The notes under the pieces: model-generated
What the model was told of the DNA's origin: nothing
The model's input: only the letters and a program-made list of their open reading frames with translations
Databases searched by the model: none
Shown here: piece by piece, positions 13,401 through 28,400 of the stretch
Position numbering within the stretch: the first letter of the stretch is position 1
How the letters are laid out: each line of letters starts with the position of its first letter
Translations under genes and position numbers: made by a program
Assembly: GCA_963693285.1 (NCBI GenBank)
Contig: OY848917.1
Span: 20,193,745 to 20,257,744 of the forward strand
Length of the DNA stretch: 64,000 nucleotides
Reading direction: 5' to 3'
Origin: Xestospongia muta
Lineage: Eukaryota > Porifera > Demospongiae > Haplosclerida > Petrosiidae

Positions 13401-16400
13401 ACAGTAAGAGTTACATATTTACGTAGTTATTTTCTATGCCTTTGTGTTTCATAATTATTCTAACAGCTCAACAGAAAAACAATGGTAGTGTTAGTGTTTG
13501 ATAGATCAATGACTGTTCTATATTGGCTCAAACTATCCTACTTTATATTTTTTTCTCCTTGCATAATACAAGGCTAAAAATTTACAATAACTGATCTATA
13601 GTTTATACATTGAAGTTAAGTAATGAGAACTAAACAGAAGGCTAGTAATAAGAATTTTAGATAAATTTACTTTACTGTGCTTTGATGTTATTAACTGTGA
13701 CCTGTTTCTATTTTATCACAAGTAATGTAGAAAGAGTGATGGTTGATTTAAATGTAAAATAGATTACTTTGTGTCTCTGTTTTGCTTCCTAGGGACCTTG
13801 AATAGAACCAAAATGAACAAATTCAGGAGTAATGTCAAAATGATAAGTGCCCATTTACGTGGTTGCCTAACAGCAATAAATAAGATAATAATACATATAT
13901 CCATAAATATTACTATCCAATCAGGCATTATGTATAAATATAGGGAACAATATATATGATCAGACCAATAACTTACGAAGCTACTTGAGACCATTGATAA
14001 TACCACTTGTCATTTATTTTTCTCTGCGTGCATGAATAATTGTTATATTAACTGTAGATAACACTTAGAAAAAACCTGGTGTTTCTTGTTCTTTCTAATT
14101 GAAAATATCCACTCCATTAAATCATTGACTTTGTTCTCGGGTGAGTCACGTTTGATTTTCTTCCATAACATCTGTTTTTCTCCCTCAATAAGCTTCTCCT
14201 ATGAAATATAAAGGATGAAATGATGACAATAAGTACATACTTTTGGATCATATGGAAAATAAACTCTAGTTAATATCTCTTTCTTGTCATTCACATAGTT
14301 GATCTCAATACTGTGAGAAAGTTCATGAACATGATTCCAGACAGTGTTTATTTCTGTTCCTTCATATCTTTCTTTAAACTTAACTGCCACATAAATATTT
14401 TATTATATAGCATTAGATCATTGAAACTGAATGTTACCATAATCATTGACTGTAGTTCCAAGATAATCAGCAATCTTTTGCAAGACATGGAAAGCTCTTG
14501 GAAAAGAGAAAGGTATGTAATTAACAATAATTGTTATGAATTATTTACTTGAACATTCCCTTTTCTGCATCGGCACTACCAGATGCAATCTAAACACAAA
14601 ATATGTGATATTATAATTAGTTGTTATTCTAATATTCTTACATATAAATCATATAAATTTTTCATAGTTGTCATGAGAGCATCAATGTCAAGATCTCTAG
14701 ATATGTTCACAGCAAGTTCCTTGCTTTTACAGTCAGTCTCTTCTAACATTACTTCCAGTAACTCAATAGCTGATATATGAACCTTTGTTAGTTCATTGGA
14801 CTGTAATAAACAAAAAATTATAAATAATCTTTACAATCACCTCTGTATTTCATTTTTGTACTTACATTGTGTAATTTCTTCATAGTTGTCTTGAGAGTAT
14901 TAACATCAAGATCATTAGACATACCCACACTAAGGTCTTTGTCTTTGTTGTCAGTCTCTTCTAACATTACTTCCAGTAACTCAGTAGCTGATATGTGAGC
15001 ATTTGCTAGTTCATCAAACTATAAAAATGTATATCTACTTAAGCTAATAGACTTATGCAAAACCTCAAAATTAGCATTTCTTCTTAAAACGATATTCACT
15101 GAATCCACTACCTGAGTTTTAAAGGCAATCTCTTGGTTGCAGTAGTTACCAGCACAAATCTCTATTAGAGCCTATTATTAAAACGAATTGATTCATATTA
15201 TAAGATAAAAATTGTTAACCTGGATATTCTTTTGTATGAGTTGAAAGATATCTTCATTTAAATCATCAGTCAATGTTTGTAGAAGTGAAATTATATCAAC
15301 AAGAAGATTGATGTTCTATTGGTAAATATAAATTGTTTATCATTATAGTTCCTTTTGTTGGACTAACAGCGAAATTTTGATCTTGTTTTCTAAAAAGATC
15401 TTGCATTTCCTTGTTCTGTCCATCACACATTGATGCAACAACTTCAAGAACTACACTGGCTCTCTTTTTAGCTTCATCCTTACTAGTTTCCTATATCAGT
15501 AACAATATAAAACTTTACTAAACAGTAAAGATAATCAACACACTAGTTGACCAGCAACTGCTTGTCCACCAGGCATGTCTACAATGGTGCCACTAATGAA
15601 GCATTTCGTAACTGAAATGTCTACATCTTTAGTAGATAACGAAACTTCAGGTTGTGATTGCCATATAACAACATCTTGTGTAGGGTCCTATAATTATTTA
15701 TAATAGATCTACAAAAGTAACTACATTTCCTTACTAAAGTCATATATGGTCCAGCATCTTCTAAGCCATTCTTTGATCCTGTTATCACCTAAATGTAAAT
15801 ATGATACTAATGTTCTAGTAGACAAATGACATCTATACATACAATGTCTACATCTTCAGTAGGTAAAAAACTAGGTTGTGATTGCCATGTAACAACATCT
15901 TGTGTAGGGTCCTATAATTATTTATAATAGAACTAATGTGGTAACTATGTTTCCTTACTACAGTTGTATATGCTCCAGCATCTTCTAAACCATCATTTGG
16001 ATCTGTTATCACCTATATACAAAGTATGACACTAAATACTTACAGTAGTGAAATGACATCTATACATACAATGTTAGGTCTATCTATTGGTGGAGGTGCC
16101 TCATTAGATGAATGCTTTGCAATCTCCTTCCTAGGGGAAGTATGGTTGTATGATAAATCTGCTATGTGTACTGATATACCAGAGCCATGCATAGATTCTG
16201 TAAATTTCTCACCAAGGTTGAGATTTGCCAAAACTGGAAACAACACTTTCTAACAACTTACTTAAACGTTTGAAAAATGCAACATCTTTGCTACTAGTTA
16301 CACTTCTTTCTACACAAAATAAAATTGTTTTAGAGTATACACAATAAATAGAATGGTAACTAACCTATTTTTCTCTGAGCATCCCTATTACCTTGATACA

Positions 16401-19400
16401 GGAGAACATCAAGAAAACCCAATACTTGTAAGGCTATATCATCTTTAGGATGACCAAGGTGAAGTAAGACCTGTGATAGTAATTTCAAAACTCAAATATT
16501 TTTTTCTTTATAATATATCAATGTAAAATTAAGTATGGATTATTTCTGAAATAATAGTATCAAGTCTAGTCCAAAATCTTCAAATAAATATTTTACACTA
16601 CCCTTTATATCTAGATAGATAAAATTTCTTATTTTTCAACCTAGTTGCCATTCTTCTATTAATACCTGCTCATGTGATTGTGCTTCAACCAGTGCTTTTT
16701 GTAATGGCTCAACATTGTCCATGTATAGCCTAAGTTTGAAGATAAATGTAGTATTAAATCATGTTTCAACTTACTGCTTAAAGGTTTCTGGTTTGTCTCT
16801 TCTAAGGTCTGGGTCAACATTAATTTTGTCAATTTTTGTAAGTACAACTCCTGAAATGACTTGTAGTGTAGTTTGTAGAAGACTATCTAAATCTGCTCTC
16901 TCTTTACTTGTAATTGCTTGTTGTAGACGTTGACAAACAATCCTAAAGACCAGACTATTATAGTAATACAATATATATCACTTACTTTACTAATGTCAGA
17001 AGTTGACTGACATTGCCAAGTTTACTATTTCTTGATATTTCATCAGAAATTGGTCCACTATAATTGTTTCATGTGCTCCATATTAATATTGTCAACATTA
17101 GGTCTTACCTATAATAAATATCCTTAGCAAACCAATCTACCAATGCTATGAAGCTAGCTCCAGTTGGTACTGTGTTATTCACATTATGTACAGGGTTATA
17201 AAAAGGAAATAAAGGAAATAATTGTTGTAGATTCAAGTTATTCTGAGCACTCCTCTTCAATATAGAGCATCCAGCTGTCTCAGGTAAGTCATTACAGTCA
17301 CCTGTCATCCTTTGATTAACTCTTCCTTCATATGTAATTTTAAAATTTGTAACAAAGCATTGGAATTGTTTGTTAAGCTTTTGCTCATTCCTCCAAGTCT
17401 GTTCATACTGTTTTATTGAATGATTGACAAAATAGTCTGGACTGGTTAATCCCTTGAATCAATAAAAAAATTAAAAATTAGTACAATAATATTTCAATAA
17501 TATTGTGAGAGTATATATTTGTAAAGAAATGACAACAATTATTGCTGTTCAGTACAATATATAATGAAATTCATTGTAAAGTCAATAATAATAATACAGT
17601 ATAATCTATCTTGTATTCATTACCTCATTTGTTATAGTCTCCACATTAACAGGCAAAATAAAATTAACCATTTCAAAGAAGACATTCCAGAGATGCATTT
17701 GTTCTTTTGTTGTCTTAAATACTGTAAGATGTGTTTTAACCAGCTCCTAAAATACAAATAGTTGTTATTGATAAAAGGATACTATTAATTGTGAGTATTA
17801 AGTTGATGGACTCAGCTTATTAATATTCATAAATATTAAATACCTACTCATTTTTGGTAAAAACTATTATAGCTGAAAAGGAAATAGCTATTCATATCAG
17901 TGGCTTTTAAGAAGAGTTTTTTTCATCGCAAGTCTCAACACCACACAAATCTTTGAAGCAGAGTTATTATATGGAGCTAGCATATTTTAAACTGTGGTAA
18001 AGCACATGTGACAATAATTTAGTATATAGACTCATCTTTAGCATTCACACAAATCAACAAGTGCATTTTTTAAACTAAGGTTTCATTTTGGCTATACTGA
18101 CATGCCTATTTGCTAAGATCAAAAATGGCTGACATGCCAACAACTACAGCACACAATAGATCTGTCTGCACAAATAACGATCTAGGTGTGACATAATGTA
18201 TATTAGTCCATCTGAATTACATTAGGCCGTTCTTAATGCTGCCTACTGTTGGCATAGCAGCTTCAGCAAACCTTTGTCTGAACCCAAAGGGTGATACCTT
18301 CACTAATGATGAGTGGGCGTGCATTTGCTACATATGCTGGGGCATGCCCATCCACACCAGGTAAAACCCATGCAGGCTAGCATACATGAGGAACCTTGTC
18401 CACAATCCCACCAAGTACGGGGTGATAATTGGTGAAATGTGACTATTTCTTAGAGCCCAAGTAGCTTCAAATCCTAGTAGAGACTGGTCAGAATCTTTTA
18501 TTGGCCTCATGCTCACCTACATGGTAAGTTTGGTCAGGCCAAGGTATTCCAAAAATGAAATGCCACTTTTGTTTTGAAGTAGACCACACTACCAAACAAT
18601 GTACGTACATCGGCACCAATTACTAGCATGTCTTCTTCCACCACTCCTACTACAAGATCTCTGATTAATTAGCCTAGTGAAACAACCACAGCCTAAATTC
18701 CTGTAAGGCCTGTCTACATCTTATGAAATCAGAGCACTAATGCTCTACCTGGATCATGCTGCTGTCAATGCATACATGGCGCTTGTCTGTAAGAGCTAAA
18801 AACTATGTGTTGACATTAGAGGATTCCTCTCTTCAAACAACTAATAAAACGTCCAAGACAGCAGTGACAGCTACTAACAAGCCTTGTTAGACATTCTGTT
18901 AATCATTGTGTTAAGTCATCTTAATAACTATATCACATTTATGATATGTAACTCAGCACCATTCATAAGGAAGCTGTTTTGATTATTGAATACCTTTTAT
19001 TAACACCCTTTGTATGTTACGCCTTTTAAGCACCAACATCTGAGTTTGCTTTCTCTTTTCAACATTCACATAGGTCACCATGCTATACCAAAAGTGGAAC
19101 TTGTTCAATGGGTCCTATTGGTACATTGATGACCTGTTAAAGTAATGCAACAGTAGCACCACCTACTGTCATGTTGATACCCACACAACCTATCTGGCAG
19201 CTTGAATGGGTGTGAGCCTTACAAGAACACCCAGCCTAAGCCTTTAGTGGTTATACAGTCTCCAGCAAGGTTTGGCTTCAGAATACACTATCAAGCCACC
19301 TCAGGCATGCTGGCTAGCCACATCAACATTTGCCCCACTATTCACTAGTAGGAACAAGTGGGGTCCACTCCGATAGTCAATAAGGTATTACCCAAATGCC

Positions 19401-22400
19401 TAGAGGTAGCAAGTACAGGTAGTGTTGCTGAGCATATAAGCCATATTGGAGTCATTCATAAGAGTAGCCTAAACAATCACTACATTATTTTAAATCTGTC
19501 TCACTAACAGGAGAGTTGGTCAATGATGGCACCCACAAAACACCTGTTTCCTCAACTGGTAGTATCAAATCAGTGCAAAAGATGAAATGTACACCGTATA
19601 TCACATTAGTCTTCTAAGGGTTAATTCATATTATTGATCCTGTTTGATTATATTACCTTAACCTAACCATCTAGTTATTTATCCATCTATACACCAATCC
19701 CCACTTACAGTTGTAGCAATATTAATAGACTTTAGAACTGATACTACACGAGATGTAAGTAAACTTGAATAAGACTCAGTAGTGAGTCTAGAAGTGTGAT
19801 CACGTAATTGAGCACAGAATCCAGTTACTAATGGTATAATACCATCAACTAAGTAGAACAGAAATGAACTCAGAGGCACTCTGTTATCATCTTCACTAGA
19901 TGTTAGTACAATATTCAAGTAAGTAGTTTTCCTTTTCCAGGCCTGAAGAGTAAGAGATATTACATATAATCACTTCATGTAGGTGAACCACACTTGTACT
20001 TACAGTTATAGTCATGTGATGGGAGAATAGGAATCTTAGTTTTTGTTTAATCTCCTCCTTTTCATTCCCATGTAAAGCAGTAGTTAATGATGTAATCAAA
20101 ACTGAGCATTGCTCCACATGAGTCCAGAATAAACTGAATTAATATATATAAAATATTATAGCATTAATAGTATATAGTGACTTACTCATTGCTACATAAA
20201 TCAGAAATAGAGACAAGGGAATCACGTTCAGTGTTTAAATAAGCTCGAGTAAGCAGTCTACTAAATGGTTTCTTCCTCTCAAATGACACAACTGGATCAC
20301 TGATAATACTGTATAGTTGATATAGATAAATATTATATAAAATGAGTGGTAGACTAACCTCACTAGTTCTTCTAAAGTAAATATTTTCTGACATATATTT
20401 ACAGCATATTTATGTTGACCTTCAGCACATGTACTCAACATATCTGAAACATTAAGTAATTGTAGCAGTTTAATTGAGTAATCTTGTGACTGTAAAAGGA
20501 TGAAAGGAAATCTTTATAAAATTTTAATGTTTAGAGTACCTTTTGTAAACCATTCAATCTTTTTTGGCAGCTTCTAGTCAGCATTAACTCATTGACATGT
20601 TCTTTACATCTTTGATTAAACATACGAGCAATAAGTTCTTGATGTCTCTTCAAGAAAACTGGTTCATTATAGGTTGACTTGTAAGGCTAAGGTGTATGTG
20701 ACTATCATTGAATACAATATTGTACTAATACCTTCATAATAGTTTGTAAGGTAGAATAGAAGTCACAATATTCTAAATTAGTATCAGTTGTAGCTAGTGA
20801 GTAGATCTGTCTGATATCGCCCTCAGAGAGACTACGACAAAGATCAGGATTACCACAAAGTGTCTGCAATGAAACAACAATATTATGATGAAGGTCGCTC
20901 ATTCTAAACAACTGTTGATTATCATTAAATTTACCTCAGTTAGGACATGAGCCACTGATGAAATGGCAAGTCTGACATCCAAAAAATCTCTAAAATTGTC
21001 AAATATGCTTCTCTGTGCCTATAAAAATACATATTAATGTGATGGTGTTTATTACATGAACTTCATTACGTGATCGTTTTTATGAATAATTCTTTGTAAT
21101 GCCCAACAGGTAATATTTAGAAATTTCTTTTGCTCCTCACGATTAGTGCCACAATACTTTATTACATAAGTTACTAAAGCTTTGAATACTCCTAAAGAAT
21201 AAAGAGCCCATTGTTAGAAAATATATATGTACAATATGTGATGTTAACTGTAATTGAAGGTTTACTTTTATGATATGAACTTTACTGGTATGTAATAACT
21301 TATATTTACTTACCTGAAGTAATAGCAACCATTTGATGACAACAATGAGGCTTAGTTTCATCACTATCAAGAGTACATACTTCACCAACATAATTTAAGA
21401 ACTGTATTGCCAGTCTATCAATAGTACCTAAAGAAAGTCTGTCTAGTTTTAGAAGTAAAAATAGATATTTTACATGAATGAGGTTGACGTTCACCAACAT
21501 AACTTAAAAACCATTTTGTCCGTCTACAAGGGCTACCTAAAGAAAGTAATCAATTAAATACATTGCACAAATAAAAATTAATGTAGAAAAGTGTAATAAT
21601 AAGTAGATGCATTGCATGTATGAAATCTGATTGTTTGTATCTTCTTAAGATTTTTATAAAACTTATGTGATTATCATAACTCAACAACTAACCTGAAGTA
21701 GCTGTCCCTTGAATCATACGAAGCAAACATTTGTCTGAGTCCTTGGAGAAACATCCAAATGTTACCATAATTCCACAGACTTCATTAGAAGGTTCTGTTA
21801 CAAGATATGATATGCTAGCTTCATTAATAATCAGGTTCTCTTCCTAATAAATTGCATTAATAATTGCACTGAAGACAAAAGTAAACTTACATTAAATATA
21901 TCAAAAAGTAGCAATGCACTACTAATTCTTAGTTCATCATTGTCATATTTCATCAAGTCAACAAGGATCCTTATCAAATCTTGACCCTCCTCTTTAGTCC
22001 TGTCAAAACATTTGTAAGCTGATTCAGCAAGCAGATATCGAAGTCGATCACGAGCTAATTTAATGATCCTGTAAGATTTACAATTTTAGCTGCTACAGCT
22101 TACTTCAACAAAACTACTTACTGAGTGGACTGATCATTTAACTGATAACTTTCATTCAGTAGCTCTTTAAGGGACTCATTAATTGGTGTGTAGTCATCTG
22201 CTACATCCTCACCACTGATCTTAAGATACATGTACTTAAAGTCATAGATCAGTTTCTAAGGTAAGTTCATAATCAACTTCACAAATTTAAAATACTAACC
22301 ATCAAACACATGTTACATAGCTGCTTAAGAAAGAAATGAAGAACATGTATGGCCCTGAACAATGATATGAATAACATATCATTATTAAACTTGTGCTTAC

Positions 22401-25400
22401 TTAATTTTGATCTTGAAGATCTCATTGTTTCCAGGGACATTTTTATCGTATCGACCTTCTTGTTTGTATTGTGTATTTTGATGTAATTGATGATAACTGA
22501 TATCTACATAATATACAAATTCAATACTAAATTATTAAAATCTTCTATTAACTTTGTTTAAGTTTGTCAGTTTCACCATCTAAAATGTAAATCATAACTT
22601 CAATAATTTTTCTGACATCTTCTTCATCTTTCCAGTAGAAACCATATGACACTAGTGGTTCTATTACAGAAAACATTTGTGCCATCAATTCATTGTGACC
22701 TTCAACTTCTTCTTTTGCACATAATTCCTTTAAAGAAAATTAAATGACAACATTTACCATAAAACAAGTAATAATAATATTACTTTGTTTTCCTGAAGAA
22801 ACTCTCTTATAGATTTCTGCAATTCTCGCATTTTATCACCATCAGGAACAATTGCAAAATTATCTGCAAGATTCATTGACTTGATTGGATCAGGGCATAT
22901 GACACTCCATTCCTATAAACAATAACGCATTAAATAAGTAAGACATATCTATTTACTTACATAACAATGCCAGATATTATCAATATCTGTTCCACTATCT
23001 TCCACATTCAGATCAACATAAGCTGAAACAATATAGTCAAAGTATGCAGATTTAAGAAGAGGATGAATTTCAGGATCTTTAATACAAATCAGTGCCTCTT
23101 GAAAAGTAATAAACTTCCACTCTTTACAAAATAATTCGATGGAACGCATATTTACTCCCTATAAAATATTAGCATGTGTCATATACTATATCGATATATA
23201 TACACCACACTACAAAGTTTTTAAACTGAGGTAATATAAATTATATATTATATTATATACTAATGTATATATACCTTGCAGACTCCGCTAAACAGTTTAA
23301 GTTGAGCTATAAAAAATTTGAATTTTCCTTCCACCATACTATTCTTTAGTAATGAAAAACATAAAATAACAAGTATATCAATATTTATTACATGCATACT
23401 TTGGAACAGGTTTTAGTGACAGGTCCTTTGATTTCTTCTGGAAACGAAAAACATACTTGGTTATTTTCATCTATTTCAGTCTGAACAAAAATATCCTATC
23501 AGATGAAATTTAGTCAATCTGAAACCAGTGCTCTCTATAATAGTAAAGTTCTAAGGTTTTTTAGTCGCCAGATTTTAGATAGTATCTAGCAGCTTTAACA
23601 CATTCTAAAGTAATTAAATATACTCACCTTAGCCATAATAATGTTTTCAAGAATCAGCACTAAACACAAAAGTATTACATAATTTGATGACATTGTTTCT
23701 TACATTGAAGATGTCCGGATGGCTTGCCAGCAGTGAAGCACAAATTGCTTAAAAAATCAAGTGTGGATGGGATGGCCTGTAATTAACAACAAATAGTAGT
23801 TAAAATTTGTCAATTAATAACAACTAAGCTTACAAATTTTGACATGATGTGTTGTTCATATTCAGAGTTACTTAGAATTTTTCTTGTGATAGCACTAGTT
23901 TATAGAGGCAACAAAATATTAAAGTAATGCTTTTAGGTAGCCGAATGTATAGGTATTTTCATGAGCAAATGATACAAGCAGTAATGTAGCCATACCTTTC
24001 ATCTCTTACTAAGGAACTCAGAACTCTCTCTATCTCAATATCATGACCGACCTAAAACCAAAAAAACAAGTTAGTACAACTATCATGTGATTTATCATTA
24101 GGAACTTTAAATAAAATAAAAGTTTTTACAAAAGTTATTAAGGATTGTGGTAAATGTATCTCAAACAAGCTTAAAGTAGGAATAGGAGTGTGGACAGCGA
24201 TATACAGTAGCCACAATATCAAGGGGACAATGTTTGTTTGTCACAATAGTTGTAGCAGAATCTTGAGGAAAACAGTCCCATAAGAAATAACACTGTTCAA
24301 CATAGCAAAAATTTATATAACATTAATTTTGTATGGCCACTATATAGGAATGTCTATACTGCCTTTTCTACTTTAAGCTTGTTTGAGATGTTTTACCACT
24401 ATCCCTACATTTAATGGATCCTTTTAGAAATTTTATTTACTTCTTTGTGTTATTTTTATTTGAATTATAGATTAGCTAAATATGTTTACAAATAGCATCT
24501 TTTTTCTTATAATTATACAATGTAGGTTAGATGAGTATACTTATTGTATACTACACAAAATCATTACTATAACTTATAATCTATGCATCAGACAGTATAA
24601 TTTATGTAATCATCCTAGGAAATAAACAAGAGATATAAAGAGCCTTTGCTAAGAGATAAAGAGTTGGTGACAAGCAGATATAGGACTTTTGAGAAAGAAT
24701 GAGGATGTATAGGTAGAGTATACTTAGACCTCATGACATGTTAAGAAAATGAAAAAAATCAAAAAGACTGTTATAATATGCAATGATTATGGAGATGATC
24801 TTTCAAATAGAAGCATAGATGTCCTTTACTAACTAGCACTGCCTTGTGTCATGTACTAATTTAAGAGTAGTTTTGATCAGCTTCAACGACTTTACTAGCC
24901 ATTGTCAACTCATGTGGAATACATATTAAGTGAAAAGGAGAAGCTTGTAAGTGCACAAGGTGTTTCTGTAGCCTGCAAGATTTTGCAGGCTATACAAGTC
25001 TTATATGCATTTGTCCCCATGACCTTCCTCTCTTACCAAAGGGTTGACAACATCAGACAAATATTGGCCTACAAACATTGATTTATGATATCCATTTTTC
25101 TTCAATAATATAATTATATCTCAAAAAATGCCACTTCCACAGAGACTACTTCCAAGCTTTGTATAAATCACAACTTACATTGCTAAAGCACTCAAAATTA
25201 GATTTCTACAAGTGGATACCTTATGTAAAAACATACTTTTCTCAGGAAAAATAATCCTAAAAGCCTTCTACATTTATAGTTATTGTGAAATTAACAGAAG
25301 AAAGAAGAATATAGAACATGTCATCCCAAGCAGTATTACTGCCTGGCTGCCTGATATCATGTTGTAAAATTGTATAAACACTTATAACTTACATTATGAA

Positions 25401-28400
25401 CTAAAACATCTAAAAATCTGTCATGAGCAAGATAGAGTTGAGACTTCTTATTTGCATAGTCAATATAACACTGTAGTACTTTTGATACTTTTTTACATAG
25501 AGACCTACACACAATGATATGAAATTGATGGTATAACACAGTGTAATATGGTGATAAACTTACTGATCAATTTTGAGATCTAGATAAGCAACAAGAATAT
25601 CAACTCCCTATAATGTATGAATCAAAATAGTGAATAAACACTCATTAGTGAAATGATAAGGTCAGACAAGCACACTATATATTATGTTACCTGAGCAATT
25701 CTCAACATATTAGCTCTGTTCCTCTTTTGAGGTATCCAATCACAAAGATAATCAAGATGATTATGGAGCTCTTCAGACATAACAACAGATGGTCTTTGCT
25801 TGCCCTCCTTAGTCAACTGTAGCTATGGTCAAAAATAAAGCTGTTAAAATTAAAATTAAAATATACAATACACAAATAAATGACACTCCTTTCAATTACT
25901 TTACCTTCTTCAAGTGTTCACTTAACACAGTTGCTACTCCAGACACATAATAATAATCATGTACTAAGTCTACATTAACCTATACAATAAATTAATACAC
26001 ATATATCTACTAACTTAATAGTACCTCATCAATACGAAAATAGCGCATTAAACTGTCATCAGTGGATTCAAGTCCAAGCTAATTAAAATAAATAAAAGTA
26101 GTAACAATTAAGGTCTATTTAATTAAGTATGCCATTTAAATAATGTCATTTTGTGAATACTTACATTGAACCACCTACTCTCTGATGAAGGATCAACTTT
26201 AACATTTGACAGTGCTTTGGGTACAAACGTTGACCCTAGAGTGAATTATAGTTGTAGTCTATATAAAAGTTAGACAACTACTTTGGACAGTCAGGTTTTT
26301 GACAGAATTAACATGTCGTAGTTGAACATATGATCCCTTTGCTATTACATTATTTTCCTATAATAGATTGGACAGATATGTACATGTTTTTATTTTTACT
26401 ACACAAATAAATAAATACCTTTATGTTTGCTGACTGTTCAATTGATACAAGACTGAATGTTATTTGAGGATCAGAAGGTTGTCCAGACTTTAACCTCTTT
26501 AAAGCAATCTAAACAGTAAATTATTGAAGATGTTAAATAATGGTAAGCCACTAACTAAAGATTGTTGTCCTTCCTCTTGTGGTATCACAGCCAAGTATTG
26601 CTGACTTGGCAAGTGTTTAATGCGACATTGTTCATCCATTTTAAAATGATCACCTACAATAAAATGAAAATAAAATCAATTTATATAGTCTAACTAATGA
26701 TTGCATTATGATAAATGATGAACACAAACCTAAGAGTGGTGTTTGCACTTTTTCAAGTTGCCAGAAACAGTCTCCTGAAAAAGGTGGAGCTTTTTGTATT
26801 CCATGAAAACTCCCTCTGTGCCGAGCACCCACTAAATTAAATAAACAATATTACAATTGTAAAACTTATGCTATTATGTTGTGACCTTCTACTCAATGAA
26901 TAAAATTATAGAACTAATTCATTACCACTGAAATTATTTCATTATAGAATTAATTAATTCTATAATTCTAAAATTAAGCTGAGGCAAGAATATGGAGAAG
27001 TATATACTGTATGAGATTGAGACCACACCCAGAGTGCAATATTTCACATACATCATCATTAGTGCACTTTAACTAATACATAATTATTATATTATATATA
27101 CTCAAGGTTTTGCTAAATGAACAAATGAAAAATGCACTAAAGTGCTTAACCTCGCTGCTGTGCCCAGTGTAAATCTATACTACAGAGTGCATGTACATGT
27201 ACATTTAAGATTGGACAAGGTGTGGTCAAATTGGTGATGGGATCACGTGATGCACATTACAAACTGTTGTTTGATGACTCAGCATTTCTCTTCAATCAAA
27301 CGGAAAAAAGCTTTGTCGTTTACTGGGTACTTTGCACTCTGATTGACATGTCTGTGAAGCTGTAACTGAGTAAATAATAGTATCATTCAATTGCCAAGCA
27401 AGATTAAGTGTAGATTCATGATGAATCTCTCTCTGAGCATTCATTTATCTATTCTATCTTTTATTTTTTTTTGCACTATAAAGCCATGAATAATAATAAT
27501 AATAATAATAAAAGTTTCTCTGAGCCTTTACATGACTCTTTAAAATGTTTCAATATTTCATATGCAAAATTTATTGTAACTTGAAAATGAAGCGTTCTTT
27601 GGAACGTCCCATAGTACAAATATAAATCAATATATTATCTATTAGTAGCAGTTTTTTCAGTGCTTTGATAAGTTTCCTGAATGCGTTACTTTGCTCCAAG
27701 TCCACAAAACACTTTTCAGAACTTTTCTATCAATTGCTTCAACCAACAGTCTTCTGTCTTGCTGATCCGTATTCTTCTAAGATTCTCTACAGCATACTAA
27801 AAATCTCCACATTAAGTTTTTTACTTTTCGAGACGGCACTTGACCTCTGTAGCCTAAAAATTCTTTTGCAAGTTTTAAGCTTTCGTTTTCTTTGACGATG
27901 TTTTTGATACTACTGTTGTAAAGTTCACACATTTTTCTATTTGTCGCTAAACGTTGGTAGCTGCTAACACTTCGCTTGCCAAGTTATAGCAGTTAAAAAA
28001 AACAGGCAGTGCAGACACACACACAAACAAACACACACACACACACACACACGCACACTGACAAACTATAGTACCCTCGCTTTGCGCCCACGCACAGCGA
28101 GGTTAATAAATTGACTATGAGTTGTGCTTGACTAACAGCTTGCTATCCTCATTGAGAATAATGGATCAAATATTAGATAATGATGGTTAGCTACTATCAC
28201 CTTCATTAATTCCCTTGTCTTGCTTTATATGATCAGGTACATGCTCTAGTGAAGCACATCCAGCAAGATATGCTTCGCGCTTCATATCAAATAACATAAC
28301 CACACCACATCCCTATCAGTATAAATATATGACATCAAATACATATTTTGTGAGTTCACTTACTCTAAGTGCTTTGTCATTGATCTTATATGCACTTGTC

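Noticed and set aside
16026..16253. 75-codon plus-strand open frame
   Set aside because: It is antisense to a channel-gene exon (minus strand, about 16246-16070) with correct flanking splice sites.
28185..28210. Stop codon directly after the tenth exon of both channel copies (GDSS then TAA), suggesting a separate small MIR protein
   Set aside because: A good donor (AATGAAG|GTGATA) lies just before the stop in both copies, and in copy B the next exon (26831) joins in frame and continues the IP3R homology.
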